Of a stretch of DNA of 64,000 bases, positions 10,467-19,398 are shown piece by piece. The DNA is from Rubrivirga marina. Its GTDB lineage: Bacteria > Bacteroidota > Rhodothermia > Rhodothermales > Rubricoccaceae. Position numbers and translations under genes: made by a program. Position 1 is the first letter of the stretch. Each line of letters opens with the position of its first letter. The stretch spans positions 309,657 through 373,656 of the forward strand of contig NZ_MQWD01000001.1 of the NCBI RefSeq assembly GCF_002283365.1, written 5' to 3'. The notes beneath the pieces were generated by a model, which was not told where the DNA came from, ran no database searches, and saw only the letters and a list, made by a program, of their open reading frames with translations.

Positions 10467-10499
10467 CCGCCTCGTCCGCCCGCGGACTCCCCGAGGCGG
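10467..10499. repeat. CCGCCTCG / CGAGGCGG palindrome after nuoG
   Basis: Arms of 8 bp (10467-10474 and 10492-10499) flank a 17-nt centre, starting 6 nt after the nuoG stop. It belongs to a dispersed intergenic family in this window. Confidence 0.6.
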
Positions 10500-10556
10500 G
10501 GCCCCCCGTTCTTTCTCCCCCGCTGGCGACCGACGCCAGTGGGTCCCTCACCCCTT

Positions 10557-10610
10557 GCCATCCCGAGCGGGCGCGAAGATCCTTCGTCCTTCCGCTCCCC
10601 GGGGTGACAC
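10557..10610. repeat. Degenerate copy of the large intergenic palindrome
   Basis: A shortened, diverged copy (CATCCCGAGCG, then GAAGATCCTTCG, then GGGGTGACAC) of the element seen at 27714, 29309 and 38292. It lies in the 206-nt gap between nuoG and nuoH, which holds no gene. Confidence 0.55.
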
Positions 10611-10666
10611 GACCCGGGGAACGCGCGTAGCCTTCCTACGCTCCACGCCCCACGCTCTCCGTTCGA

Positions 10667-11728
10667 ATGGACGCCGCCGCCGCCATCTGGGAAGTGCTCG
10701 ATCTGCCGATCGTCATCTTCCTGATGCTCAACTTCTTCCTCATCGTCGCCTCGACGCTCGTCTACGCCGAGCGGAAGGTGTCGGCGTTCATCCAGGAGCG
10801 GTCCGGACCGAACCGCGTCGGGCCCGGCGGCTTCTTCCAGTCGTTCGCCGACGTGTTCAAGCTGATGTTCAAGGAGAACATCGTGCCGGCGCAGGGGAAC
10901 GAGTTTATCCACAGCCTGGCCCCGGTCCTGATGGTGGTCATCGCCATGAGCACGGGCGCGCTGATCCCTTGGGCGCGGACGCCCAGCGGCGACCCGCTCG
11001 CGATCGCCGACATCAGCGTGAGCCTGCTCGTCGTGCTCGCCATGACGTCGATCTCGGTCTACGGCGTGACGCTGGCCGGGTGGAGCTCGAACTCGAAGTA
11101 CTCGCTCCTCGGCGGGCTCCGGTCGAGCGCCCAGATGATCTCGTACGAGCTGGCGATGGGCGCGGCGGCCCTCTCAGTCGTGCTCTACTCGGGCAGCCTC
11201 AGCCTGTTCGACATCGTCGAGAGCCAGAACCACCTCGGGAGCTTCTTCGGCTGGAACATCTTCCGCAACCCGGTCGGGTTCATCATCTTCAGCGTCTGCG
11301 CGCTCGCCGAGACGAACCGGGCACCGTTCGACCTCCCGGAGGCCGAGCAGGAGCTCGTGGGCGGCTACCACACGGAGTACTCGGGGATGAAGTTCGGGAT
11401 GTTCTTCCTGGCCGAGTACGTCAACCTGTGGATGGCGTCGCTCCTCATCGCGACGCTCTTCATGGGCGGCTATCTGATCCCCGGTGAGGTCTTCCTGATC
11501 GAGTGGCTCGGCCTCGGCGGCGCGTTCTTGACGGTCCTGCAGGTGGCGGTCTTCCTGGCGAAGGTCTCGTTCTTCGCCTTCTGCTTCATCTGGATCCGCT
11601 GGACGCTCCCGCGCTTCAAGTACAACCAGCTGATGAACCTCGGCTGGAAGTACATGCTGCCGATCTCGATCGCGAACATCCTCGTGATCGCCCTCCTCGT
11701 GGCCGGCTACCAGCTGCTCGTCGGCTAG
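10667..11728 (+). CDS. nuoH: NADH-quinone oxidoreductase subunit H
   Basis: This 353-residue membrane subunit links the peripheral arm to the proton-pumping arm and lines the quinone channel. Family signatures are VYAERKVSAFIQERSGPNRV near residue 30 and the acidic loop AETNRAPFDLPEAEQELVGG, then YHTEYSGMKFGMFFLAEY. Eight or so hydrophobic helices are visible, ending with WIRWTLPRFKYNQLMNLGWK. It is separated from nuoG by a gap with repeats and a TAGCCTTC box near 10628, so it may have its own promoter. A strong terminator follows, so no further nuo genes are co-transcribed here. Confidence 0.96.
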   Translation: MDAAAAIWEVLDLPIVIFLMLNFFLIVASTLVYAERKVSAFIQERSGPNRVGPGGFFQSFADVFKLMFKENIVPAQGNEFIHSLAPVLMVVIAMSTGALIPWARTPSGDPLAIADISVSLLVVLAMTSISVYGVTLAGWSSNSKYSLLGGLRSSAQMISYELAMGAAALSVVLYSGSLSLFDIVESQNHLGSFFGWNIFRNPVGFIIFSVCALAETNRAPFDLPEAEQELVGGYHTEYSGMKFGMFFLAEYVNLWMASLLIATLFMGGYLIPGEVFLIEWLGLGGAFLTVLQVAVFLAKVSFFAFCFIWIRWTLPRFKYNQLMNLGWKYMLPISIANILVIALLVAGYQLLVG

Positions 11729-11760
11729 GCCCGCCTCGGCGATCCGTTCGGCGATTCGAT

Positions 11761-11795
11761 CCCGTAGGGGCACACCGCCGGTGTGCCCCTACGGG
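11761..11795 (+). terminator. Strong intrinsic terminator after nuoH
   Basis: A perfect 16-bp stem (CCCGTAGGGGCACACC and its complement) with a 3-nt loop is followed by TTTCT. It lies between nuoH and a convergent lipoprotein gene and could stop transcription from both sides, although only the plus side has a T-rich tail. Confidence 0.85.
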
Positions 11796-11842
11796 TTTCT
11801 CGACGTCAGGCCAAGGCCCGGGGGCGGACCGAGGCGGCGGGC

Positions 11843-12349
11843 TCAATCGTCGTCCCAGTCGTCGTCGTCCCAGTCGTCGTCGTCGCGGTCACGGCGCTCC
11901 CAGCGGGTGTCGCGGCGGTCCCGATAGCGACGGTCGTCGAAGCGGCGGACGAACTCGCGGTAGGCGTCACGCTGACGGCGCTCGAGGCGGCGCTCGATGG
12001 CGCGGTCCGTGTCGTCCCACCACCGCTCGGCCTCGCGGGACGAGGCGCGGTCACGCGGGAAGGGGGACTCGACGTACCGGTCGCGGTCGTAGCGACGCGT
12101 GAAGTCGTAGGCCCGGTCTTCGAGGATCCGGCCGATCTCTTGCTCCTGCCGTCGGTCGAGGCGGACGGCCCGGTCGACGTCGCGGAGGTAGCTGTCGACG
12201 TCGCGGCGGACGTCCCTGTCGTAGCGGTCGGTCCGGGAGTCGGAGGTGCGGGGGTCCCACCGCTCGACGTCGCGGTAGAGGTCATCGAGGCCGAGGCCGA
12301 CGCAGCCGGACAGGCTCCCGGCGACGAACATGAAGAGGAGGAGGCGCAT
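11843..12349 (-). CDS. Asp/Arg-rich low-complexity lipoprotein
   Basis: The product of 168 residues has a lipoprotein signal (MRLLLFMFVAGSLSGC, lipobox LSGC). The mature part is almost entirely charged: repeated DR/RD/RR units and several WD motifs, ending in an acidic tail of D and W (DDDDWDDDDWDDD). A helical, highly soluble surface-exposed protein is likely, and the acidic tail could bind divalent metal. No family was recognised. It is convergent with nuoH and lies 73 nt downstream of the histidine kinase gene on the same strand. Confidence 0.75.
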   Translation of the reverse strand: MRLLLFMFVAGSLSGCVGLGLDDLYRDVERWDPRTSDSRTDRYDRDVRRDVDSYLRDVDRAVRLDRRQEQEIGRILEDRAYDFTRRYDRDRYVESPFPRDRASSREAERWWDDTDRAIERRLERRQRDAYREFVRRFDDRRYRDRRDTRWERRDRDDDDWDDDDWDDD

Positions 12350-12422
12350 GGCAGAGAGGAGGCGTGGTGGGCCCTCCCAAAGCCGCGCCTTCGCCCCCCG
12401 AGGTCACACCCGAGCCCCCGCC

Positions 12423-13712
12423 TCAGCCCGTCGGGAGCGTGACGAGGAACGTCGCACCTTCGCCTTCGACGTCCTCGACCTCCAGCGCCCCGCCGTGCCC
12501 CTGCGCTACGACCTCGTGGGCCAGCGAGAGCCCGAGGCCGGTCCCCTCGCCCGTCGGCTTGGTGGTGAAGAACGGCTCGAACACACGGCCGCGCACGGCC
12601 TCCGGGAGGCCCGGCCCGTTGTCGGTGACGCGGACCTCGACGGCTCCGTCCGTGCGCCGCGTCGAGACGGTCACGGTCGGCGCGTAGCCGGAGCCCTCCG
12701 CCTCGGCGCGCTCGGCGACGGCGTCGAAGGCGTTGTCGAGGAGGTTGATGAGGACGCGGCCGATCTCCTCGGGCACGATGTCGACCTCGGCGCCCTCGGC
12801 CGCCAGCTGGCGCCGGACCTCCACCTTCGCGTTCGGCTTTCGGGCTTTCAGGCCGTGCCACGCGAGGTCGGCGTACTCGGCCACGAGGTCGTCGAGCACG
12901 ACCGTCTGGCGGTTTCCACTGCCGCTCCGCGCGTGCGCCATCATCGCGCGGACGATGGAGTCCGCGCGGCGGCCGTGGCTCTGGATCTTCTCCGCGTTCG
13001 TCCGGAGGTCGGCGAGGATCTCGGCCCGCTCCTCGGGGTCGTCCACCTGGTCCAGGTCGCCGACCAGCTCGACCGAGAGGCCGGCGAAGTTGGTCACGAA
13101 GTTGAGCGGGTTCTTGATCTCGTGGGCGATGCCGGCCGTGAGCTGTCCGAGGCTGGCCATCTTCTCCTGCTGCACGAGCCGGGCCTGCGCCGCCTTGAGG
13201 TCGTCGACGGCGGCGTTCAGCTCGGCCGTCCGCCGCTCGACCTCGGCCTGGAGCTGGCGCGTCCGCGTGTCGAGGAGGTCGTTCATCGTGTCCCGGTCCT
13301 CCTGCATCGCGTCGGGGACCGAGAAGTGGAAGTGGGCGAGCATCCACCGCCCCCCTTCGCGGCGGAGCGCGAACGTGAAGCGGGGCCGCTCGACGACCGT
13401 CTCGTCGGGGAGCTCGATGGTGACGGCGATCTCGCCGACGGCGACGGCCGCCGTCTCGCTGAGGACGTGGACCGTCGTCCACGGGATGTCGAGCGTGAAC
13501 GGGTACGACATGCCCGCGTGCTCGCGGACGACCATCTCCCGGAGCTCGCCCGCGTCGGCGTAGTAGTCGCCGGGCCCAGTGCCGTAGCCGGTGAACGACG
13601 GGCGGACGGCGCCGAGGAACCGCTCGGTCGCCTCCGGCGACGAGTCCACCCAGTCGTGGAGGAGGGCGTGGATGGCCGCGCGGACGTCGGCCTCGGGATC
13701 GGTCTCGGACAT
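12423..13712 (-). CDS. Soluble sensor histidine kinase with NTF2-like N-terminal domain
   Basis: This 429-residue histidine kinase has no transmembrane segment. Residues 1-132 look like a SnoaL/NTF2-like ligand-binding fold (IHALLHDWVDSSPEATERFL, ending in GRWMLAHFHFS). A coiled coil (about 135-185) leads to the dimerisation box with phosphoacceptor His197 in LTAGIAHEIKNPLNF. The ATPase domain has the N box (INLLDNAFDAV), G1 (VTDNGPGLP), F box (FEPFFTTKP) and G2 (GTGLGLSLA). It should sense a cytosolic ligand and pass phosphate to an unlinked response regulator, since none is encoded nearby. A TAGGTTCTG box precedes the ATG by 22 nt. Confidence 0.9.
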   Translation of the reverse strand: MSETDPEADVRAAIHALLHDWVDSSPEATERFLGAVRPSFTGYGTGPGDYYADAGELREMVVREHAGMSYPFTLDIPWTTVHVLSETAAVAVGEIAVTIELPDETVVERPRFTFALRREGGRWMLAHFHFSVPDAMQEDRDTMNDLLDTRTRQLQAEVERRTAELNAAVDDLKAAQARLVQQEKMASLGQLTAGIAHEIKNPLNFVTNFAGLSVELVGDLDQVDDPEERAEILADLRTNAEKIQSHGRRADSIVRAMMAHARSGSGNRQTVVLDDLVAEYADLAWHGLKARKPNAKVEVRRQLAAEGAEVDIVPEEIGRVLINLLDNAFDAVAERAEAEGSGYAPTVTVSTRRTDGAVEVRVTDNGPGLPEAVRGRVFEPFFTTKPTGEGTGLGLSLAHEVVAQGHGGALEVEDVEGEGATFLVTLPTG

Positions 13713-13734
13713 GGCCAGGGGGGCGAGGGCCCAG

Positions 13735-13740
13735 AACCTA
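13735..13740 (-). promoter_or_regulatory. Putative -7 box for the histidine kinase gene
   Basis: On the minus strand TAGGTT, continuing CTGG, lies 22 nt before the ATG. It is a one-base variant of the TAGCTT box recurring in this window. Confidence 0.35.
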
Positions 13741-13760
13741 GCGCGGGTCGCCGGACTTGG

Positions 13761-13782
13761 CCCGCCTCGGCGCCGAGGCGGG
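13761..13782. repeat. Perfect 22-bp palindrome after the PBP1A gene
   Basis: CCCGCCTCGGC and its exact complement abut with no loop, five bases after the PBP1A stop (minus strand). It is the most perfect member of the dispersed palindrome family and may act as a terminator stem. Confidence 0.7.
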
Positions 13783-13787
13783 CGGGG

Positions 13788-16730
13788 CTACCAGCCGATC
13801 CGGCCGTCGGCGTCGGGGACGCGCTCGCGACCCGGGTACCGCGGGTCGGGCTCTGCCGGCGGCGGGGCGACCGGCGCGTCCTCCAGTGGCGTCATCTCGA
13901 TGCCGGGCGCGTCGTCCAGTTCGTCGGCGAAGACACCGCCGTCCGTGTCGCCGGAGTCCTCGAAGACCTCGACGTCGGCCAGGCCCTCCCGGCGGAGGGC
14001 GTCGTCGGCGCCGCGCTCGATCTCGCGCTGGGCGCGCGCCATCGCCCGTTCCTGCGCGCGCTCGACGCGGTCGGACCAGCCGTCGCGCCACCCGTTGCGG
14101 CGGATCTCGCGGGCGGCGCCCTCGAGAACCTGACGGGCGGCCTCGCGGAGGAACGGGTCGTCGATCCGGTCGAGCTCGGCCCAGGCGTCGTCCAGCCACT
14201 CGGCGTTCTCGGCGAACACGTCGTCGCGGCGGCCGTCGTCACGGCGCGGCGGCCGGTCGTCGATCTCGTCGTAGTCGGGGCCGGGCCGGCCGGGCGTGCG
14301 CGGGCCGTAGTCCTCGGGCACGTCGGCGCCCTCGAACCAGTCGCTCGTCGCGTCGCCGACCCAACGCGTGAAGCGGGCCCAGAGCCCCGGCCCCGCGTCG
14401 TCGGCCTCTTCGGGCGTCGGGAACGCGAGACCGGTGTCGACGAGATTCGCGCTCTGGAGCGCCCGGTTGAAGTCGCCCACGACGCGAAGCGCGTTGTGGC
14501 CGCCCTGGCCCCAGTACGAGCTGCGGAACGTGACGCGGGGGTCGTCGAACCCGACCCAGGCGCCGGTCACGAGGTCGGGCCGCATGAGGAGGAACCAGCC
14601 GTCGGCGCCGTCCTGTGTGGTGCCGGTCTTGCCCGCGAGGTCGCCCCGCGCGGCGAACGCCGTGCGGACCTGCGTGCCGGTCCCCTGGTCGATCACGCCG
14701 CGCATCATGTCGAGGAGCGCGACGTCGACGTCCGGGTCGAGCGCCCGCTCGGCCTCGGGCTCGAACCGAGCGACCTCGTGGCCGTCGCGGTCCGTGATGT
14801 GCGTCACGACGACGGGCGGGTGGCGGACGCCGCCGGCCGCGATCGTGGCGTAGGCCGCCGTCATCTCGAGAAGCGACACGTCGCTCGTGCCGAGCGCCAG
14901 CGACGGGACCGCCTCGAGCTCGCTCCGCACGCCGAGGCGCCGGGCCGTCCGCGCGAGGTCCCGCGCGCCGACCTCCTGCACCAGCTGCGCGGCGATCGTG
15001 TTCTTCGAGTACACGAGGCCGTCGCGGAGGCTCACCTCCTGCCCCGAGGCCGACCCGCTCGCGTTCGTCGGCTGCCAGACCACGCCGTCGGGCATCTCGA
15101 TCGAGACGTCGCGGTCCGGGAGCGTGTCGTCGGGGCGGAAGCCCTCTTCGAGGGCGCGGGCGTAGAGGAACGGCTTGAACGTCGAGCCCGGCTGGCGGCG
15201 CGCCCGCGCCACGTGGTCGTAGGCCGACCGCTCGAAGTCGCGGCTCCCGATCCACACCTTGACGTGGCCGGTCTCGGGCTCGACGGCCGTCATCGCCACT
15301 TCCAGCCGCATCTTGTGCTGGCGGAGCGAGTCCAGGAACGCGCGGTCACCGCGGAGGCGCTCCAGCACGGTGTCCTCGGCCTCGCCCGCGGTGACGGCAC
15401 GGCGGTAGGCCTCGGTGTCGCGGATAAAGGCGTTGGCGGCGTCGCGGCGGAGCGTCCAGAACCGCTCGAACGGGGCCGTCTGCGAGGCCGCGCGGTAGTA
15501 CGGCGCCGTCGTCGAGCCGAGGACGGAGGCGGTCGACCGCCCCCACTCCACGTCCGCGACGGTCTGGAGCGCGTCGCCGAACTTCCGGGCCGACTCCTGC
15601 GCGGCCTGCTGCATCCGCCAGTCGAGCGTCGTGTGGATCGTGAGGCCGTCGCCGTAGAGGCTGTAGCCATTGTCGTCGGCCCAGTCCTCCAGCCAAACCC
15701 GGACGTGCTCGGTAAAGTGCGGCGCGCGGCTCGTCTGCATCGGCTGGCGCTCGAAGCGGAGGCCCATCGGCTCGTCGCGGAGCGCGACCGCCTCCGCCTC
15801 GGGGAGGTCGCCGAACCGGACCATCTGCCCGAGGACCACGTTGCGCCGGGCCAGCGCCCGCTCCGGGTTCCGCCGCGGGTTGTACGACGACGTCCCCTTG
15901 AGCATCCCGACGAGCGTGGCCGCCTGGAGCCGGTCGAGGTCGTCGGCCGAGGTCGAGAAGTAGGTCCGCGCGGCCATCTCGATGCCGTGCGCGTTGTAGA
16001 GGAACGGGACCGTGTTGAGGTATAGCTCGAGGATCTCGTCCTTTGTGTACACCCGCTCTATCTTGAGCGCCGTGATGCCCTCCTTGAGCTTCCGTGTGAC
16101 GGACGCCGAGTTGCCGATCTCGTCCGGGAAGAGGTTCCGCGCGAGCTGCTGCGTGAGCGTCGAGGCCCCACGGAGCCCACGACCGGTCGCGGCGCCGACG
16201 GCCACGGAGCCCCACCCGATCAGGTCGATCCCGCCGTGCGAGCGGAATCGGCGGTCTTCGGTCGCCACGAGCGCGTCGACGACGTGGGGCGAGATCTCGT
16301 CGAGCGACTTCCACTCGCGGTTGCGACGGGCGTAGCGCGTGAGCGTGGTCCCGTCGGCCGAGACGACGGTCGAGGGGTAGATCTCGCGGGCGCCTCGGAG
16401 GTCCGAGACGGACGGCGTGAATGGCCACAGGAGGATCGCGTAGCCGAACAGGAGCACGCCGACGGCCACGGCGACCACCCCGCCGGTGCCCGCGACGCCG
16501 CCGGCCGCCCACAGCACGCGGGTCGAGCGCGGGTTCTCCTCGTTTCGGACCTCCGTCCACACGCGCCGTCCGCTCGTCCGAAGGCGCGTCCAGATCCACA
16601 CGGCGATGGCCGCCAGCTTGGCCCAGACCCACGCCAGCGCACGCCGCCAACCGGAGGTCGGCGCCAGCGAACGCGACGTCTTCGACGGCGTCGGCGTGGG
16701 GGCGGCCGGCTTCGGGTCGGGCTCAGACAT
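13788..16730 (-). CDS. mrcA: Penicillin-binding protein 1A (bifunctional transglycosylase/transpeptidase)
   Basis: This class A PBP of 980 residues builds and cross-links peptidoglycan at the inner membrane. ATG 16730 was chosen as the first start giving a normal cytosolic N-terminus; a TM helix follows near residue 75 (VAGTGGVVAVAVGVLLFGYA). The GT51 domain shows ATEDRRFRSHGGID, GASTLTQQLARNLFP and KDEILELYLNTVPF. The transpeptidase domain has the active Ser in PGSTFKPF, the SxN motif in VYSKNTIAAQL and KTG in LAGKTGTTQDG. A charged, disordered-looking tail of about 200 residues, rich in Asp, Arg and Pro, follows the catalytic domain and is longer than in most PBP1A. Confidence 0.95.
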   Translation of the reverse strand: MSEPDPKPAAPTPTPSKTSRSLAPTSGWRRALAWVWAKLAAIAVWIWTRLRTSGRRVWTEVRNEENPRSTRVLWAAGGVAGTGGVVAVAVGVLLFGYAILLWPFTPSVSDLRGAREIYPSTVVSADGTTLTRYARRNREWKSLDEISPHVVDALVATEDRRFRSHGGIDLIGWGSVAVGAATGRGLRGASTLTQQLARNLFPDEIGNSASVTRKLKEGITALKIERVYTKDEILELYLNTVPFLYNAHGIEMAARTYFSTSADDLDRLQAATLVGMLKGTSSYNPRRNPERALARRNVVLGQMVRFGDLPEAEAVALRDEPMGLRFERQPMQTSRAPHFTEHVRVWLEDWADDNGYSLYGDGLTIHTTLDWRMQQAAQESARKFGDALQTVADVEWGRSTASVLGSTTAPYYRAASQTAPFERFWTLRRDAANAFIRDTEAYRRAVTAGEAEDTVLERLRGDRAFLDSLRQHKMRLEVAMTAVEPETGHVKVWIGSRDFERSAYDHVARARRQPGSTFKPFLYARALEEGFRPDDTLPDRDVSIEMPDGVVWQPTNASGSASGQEVSLRDGLVYSKNTIAAQLVQEVGARDLARTARRLGVRSELEAVPSLALGTSDVSLLEMTAAYATIAAGGVRHPPVVVTHITDRDGHEVARFEPEAERALDPDVDVALLDMMRGVIDQGTGTQVRTAFAARGDLAGKTGTTQDGADGWFLLMRPDLVTGAWVGFDDPRVTFRSSYWGQGGHNALRVVGDFNRALQSANLVDTGLAFPTPEEADDAGPGLWARFTRWVGDATSDWFEGADVPEDYGPRTPGRPGPDYDEIDDRPPRRDDGRRDDVFAENAEWLDDAWAELDRIDDPFLREAARQVLEGAAREIRRNGWRDGWSDRVERAQERAMARAQREIERGADDALRREGLADVEVFEDSGDTDGGVFADELDDAPGIEMTPLEDAPVAPPPAEPDPRYPGRERVPDADGRIGW

Positions 16731-16970
16731 GGGGGACGGCGATGGCAACGGGGCGCGTACGCAGAAGCGGCGCCGGAGATACGCCGGGGCGTGGGCGGCG
16801 GCTCTAACGCACGACCCGCCCCGGTTGTATCCGACCGCCTCCACCTCGACGCCGAGGCGGAGGGGCTGAGGTGTGCGGCCGAAAACGAGACCGTGAACAG
16901 ATAAGACGACTGGGATCGAAGCGGCGGCCGCTCCGTAGCTTGTCGGAGACGCCTTTCCCCTCCCGACTCC
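16731..16970. other. Divergent intergenic region between PBP1A and transketolase genes
   Basis: This 240-nt gap contains no gene. It holds an imperfect copy of the CCGCCTCG-type palindrome at 16841-16860 and a TAGCTT box for transketolase at 16936-16941. Confidence 0.5.
16936..16941 (+). promoter_or_regulatory. Putative -7 box for tkt
   Basis: TAGCTT followed by GTC lies 29 nt before the transketolase ATG. It matches the recurrent box of this window; no convincing -33 element is seen. Confidence 0.45.
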
Positions 16971-19019
16971 ATGTCCGATCAGCCCGTCACCACCGCCGAG
17001 ATGGACGACCCCGCGCCCGAGCGGTCCGCCGCGGAGCGCGCCCGCCTCGAGACGCTCACCGCCAACGTCATCCGCGGCCTCGCCATCGACGCCGTCGAGA
17101 AGGCCAACTCCGGCCACCCGGGCCTGCCGATGGGCATGGCCGACGCCGCGACGGTCCTCTGGGGCCGCTTTCTGAAGCACAACCCGAAGGATCCCCATTG
17201 GTTCGACCGCGACCGGTTCGTGCTCTCGGCTGGCCACGGGTCCATGCTGATCTACGCGCTCCTCCACCTTAGCGGCTACGACGTGTCGCTGGAGGACCTC
17301 CAGCAGTTCCGCCAGCTCCACAGCGCGACGCCGGGCCACCCGGAGGTCCACCACACGCCGGGCGTCGAGACCACGACGGGGCCGCTGGGGCAGGGCCTCT
17401 CGACGGCCGTCGGGATGGCGCTCGCGGAGCGCCAGATGGCCAAGGTCTACAACACGCCCGAGCACGTCGTCGTCGACCACTACACGTACGTCATCGCCTC
17501 CGACGGCGACCTCCAGGAGGGCGTCTCGAACGAGGCCTCGTCGTTCGCGGGCCACCAGGGGCTCGGCAAGCTCGTCGTGCTCTACGACGACAACTACATC
17601 CAGATCGACGGCTCGACGGACCTCGCGTTCACCGAGGACCGGGCCGGGCGCTACGAGGCCCTCGGCTGGCACGTCATCCGCGACGTCGACGCCCACGACA
17701 ACGAGGCCGTCGCCGACGCCCTCTCGACGGCGCGGAACGTGCTCGACCGGCCGAGCCTCATCGTCTGCCGCTCGACGATCGGCTACGGCTCGCCCAACCT
17801 CGCCGGCACGCACGACATCCACTCGGACGCCATCGGCGCCGCCGAGATCGAGGCGACCAAGAAGAACCTCGACCTTCCCCAAGAGGACTTCTACGCGCCG
17901 GACGAGGCCAAGACGCTCTTCCACGAGCAGGCCTTCCGCGGGTCGCAGGAGCACTGCGAGTGGGAGGGCCACATGACGGCCTACGCCGAGGCCGACGCCG
18001 AGAAGGCCGCCGAGCTCACGCGCCGGATCGAGGGCCGCCTCCCCGAGGGCTGGGCCGACGCGCTCCCGACGTTCGAGGCCGATGCCAAGGGCATGGCGAG
18101 CCGGGCGGCCTCGGGCAAGGTGCTCGACGCCCTGGCGCCCGTCCTCCCCGAGCTCATCGGCGGCTCGGCCGACCTCACGCCGTCGAACAAGACGAAGGCG
18201 GCGGGCATGGAGAACATGCAGTTCGACACGCCCGCGGCGCGCTACGTCCACTACGGCGTTCGCGAGCACGGGATGGCGGCCATCATGAACGGGATGGCGC
18301 TGCACGGCGGCGTCCGGCCGTACGGCGGGACGTTCCTCATCTTCTCCGACTACATGAAGGCGGCCGTCCGCCTCGGGGCGCTCATGGATGCGCCGGTGGT
18401 CCACGTCTTCACGCACGACTCGGTCGGCCTCGGTGAGGACGGCCCGACGCACCAGCCCATCGAACAGCTCGCCGGGCTCCGGGCCATCCCGAACCTCTAC
18501 GTCATCCGCCCGGCCGACGCCAACGAGACGGCCGCGGCCTGGAAGCTGGCCCTCGAGAGCACGGCGCCGACCGCGCTCGCCCTCAGCCGTCAGAACCTCC
18601 CCACCCTCGCGGCCACCGCCGAGGCGGCCGCGGACGGCGTCGCCAAGGGCGCCTACGTCCTCGCCGACTCCGACGGCGAACCGGAGGTCATCGTCGTCGC
18701 GACGGGCGCGGAGGTCGGCGCGGCGCTGGAGGCCAAGGACACGCTCGGCGCCGGCTGCCGCGTGGTCTCGATGCCGTGCGACCGCCGGTTCTTCGAGCAG
18801 GACGAGGCGTACCGGGAGTCCGTGCTTCCGAAGTCAGTCCGTGCTCGCGTAGCCATCGAGGCGGCCAGCCCGCTCGGCTGGGGCCGCGTGGTCGGCCTCG
18901 ACGGGGCCGTGGTCGGCATCGACCGGTTCGGGACGAGCGCGCCCGGGGACGAGGCGCTCGAAGACCTCGGCATCACGGCTCAGGCCGTCGTCGAGGCCGC
19001 CCGCCGCGTGATGGGCTAG
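16971..19019 (+). CDS. tkt: Transketolase
   Basis: This 682-residue TPP enzyme moves two-carbon units between sugar phosphates in the non-oxidative pentose-phosphate pathway. The N-terminal domain has KANSGHPGLPMGMADAATVL and the TPP-binding region DGDLQEGVSNEASSFAGHQG. The pyrimidine domain carries YVHYGVREHGMAAIMNGMAL and HDSVGLGEDGPTHQPIEQL. The length is typical. ATG 16971 precedes a short non-conserved leader of about 25 residues; a start nearer the conserved LTANVIRGLAIDAVEKANSG is not available as ATG. rpe, another pentose-phosphate gene, lies 12 kb downstream. Confidence 0.97.
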   Translation: MSDQPVTTAEMDDPAPERSAAERARLETLTANVIRGLAIDAVEKANSGHPGLPMGMADAATVLWGRFLKHNPKDPHWFDRDRFVLSAGHGSMLIYALLHLSGYDVSLEDLQQFRQLHSATPGHPEVHHTPGVETTTGPLGQGLSTAVGMALAERQMAKVYNTPEHVVVDHYTYVIASDGDLQEGVSNEASSFAGHQGLGKLVVLYDDNYIQIDGSTDLAFTEDRAGRYEALGWHVIRDVDAHDNEAVADALSTARNVLDRPSLIVCRSTIGYGSPNLAGTHDIHSDAIGAAEIEATKKNLDLPQEDFYAPDEAKTLFHEQAFRGSQEHCEWEGHMTAYAEADAEKAAELTRRIEGRLPEGWADALPTFEADAKGMASRAASGKVLDALAPVLPELIGGSADLTPSNKTKAAGMENMQFDTPAARYVHYGVREHGMAAIMNGMALHGGVRPYGGTFLIFSDYMKAAVRLGALMDAPVVHVFTHDSVGLGEDGPTHQPIEQLAGLRAIPNLYVIRPADANETAAAWKLALESTAPTALALSRQNLPTLAATAEAAADGVAKGAYVLADSDGEPEVIVVATGAEVGAALEAKDTLGAGCRVVSMPCDRRFFEQDEAYRESVLPKSVRARVAIEAASPLGWGRVVGLDGAVVGIDRFGTSAPGDEALEDLGITAQAVVEAARRVMG

Positions 19020-19054
19020 CGCCCTTTTCCTGGGGCCGATGGCATCCAGGTTTC

Positions 19055-19086
19055 GAAGGCGTCGCTCCCTTTGGGGCGGCGCCTTC
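19055..19086 (+). terminator. Probable terminator after tkt
   Basis: A 14-bp stem with two G-T wobbles starts GAAGGCG and closes CGCCTTC around a CTTT loop, 36 nt after the tkt stop. The trailing sequence GTGCGTTTCCC is only weakly T-rich. Confidence 0.65.
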
Positions 19087-19327
19087 GTGCGTTTCCCTCC
19101 CCGACGAGCCGAAGTGCCTCGCCAGAAGGCAAACGGAGACCCATTTCGCCGGTATGCCTAATTTTCCAAGGCACAACGCACCATAAGTCCAACACAATTC
19201 GAGCCAAAAAGCAGGCACCCTGCACGATCTAGACATTCCAGGACTCGATCCGGGTCTTGCGAGCAGATTGGACCCCACTGCTTCACATCGTCTTAACACG
19301 CGGAAGCCCTTCCGATCTTCACAAACC

Positions 19328-19360
19328 TTTGCGAGTCGCCGAGGCGAACGGCTACGTTGG
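19328..19360 (+). promoter_or_regulatory. Bacteroidota-like promoter for the BCAA cluster
   Basis: TTTG (19328-19331) and TACGTTGG (19353-19360) are separated by 21 nt. This fits the -33 TTTG / -7 TAnnTTTG pattern known for the Bacteroides primary sigma factor with one mismatch. Transcription would start near 19366, about 30 nt before the leader peptide. Confidence 0.55.
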
Positions 19361-19398
19361 TGTTTCTTCAATGCGCCTTCGAACGTAAGCGCCTCCGC

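Noticed and set aside
12330..16025. 1231-codon plus-strand frame over the histidine kinase and PBP1A genes
   Set aside because: Arg/Val/His-rich shadow of two genes with intact catalytic motifs on the other strand.
19187..19260. A tRNA-like T-arm on the minus strand (GGATCGAGTCC)
   Set aside because: No matching acceptor, D or anticodon arms could be folded around it.
19371..19388. ATG start of a five-codon peptide (MRLRT) before the BCAA leader
   Set aside because: Too short to judge, with no Leu/Val/Ile enrichment; possibly chance.
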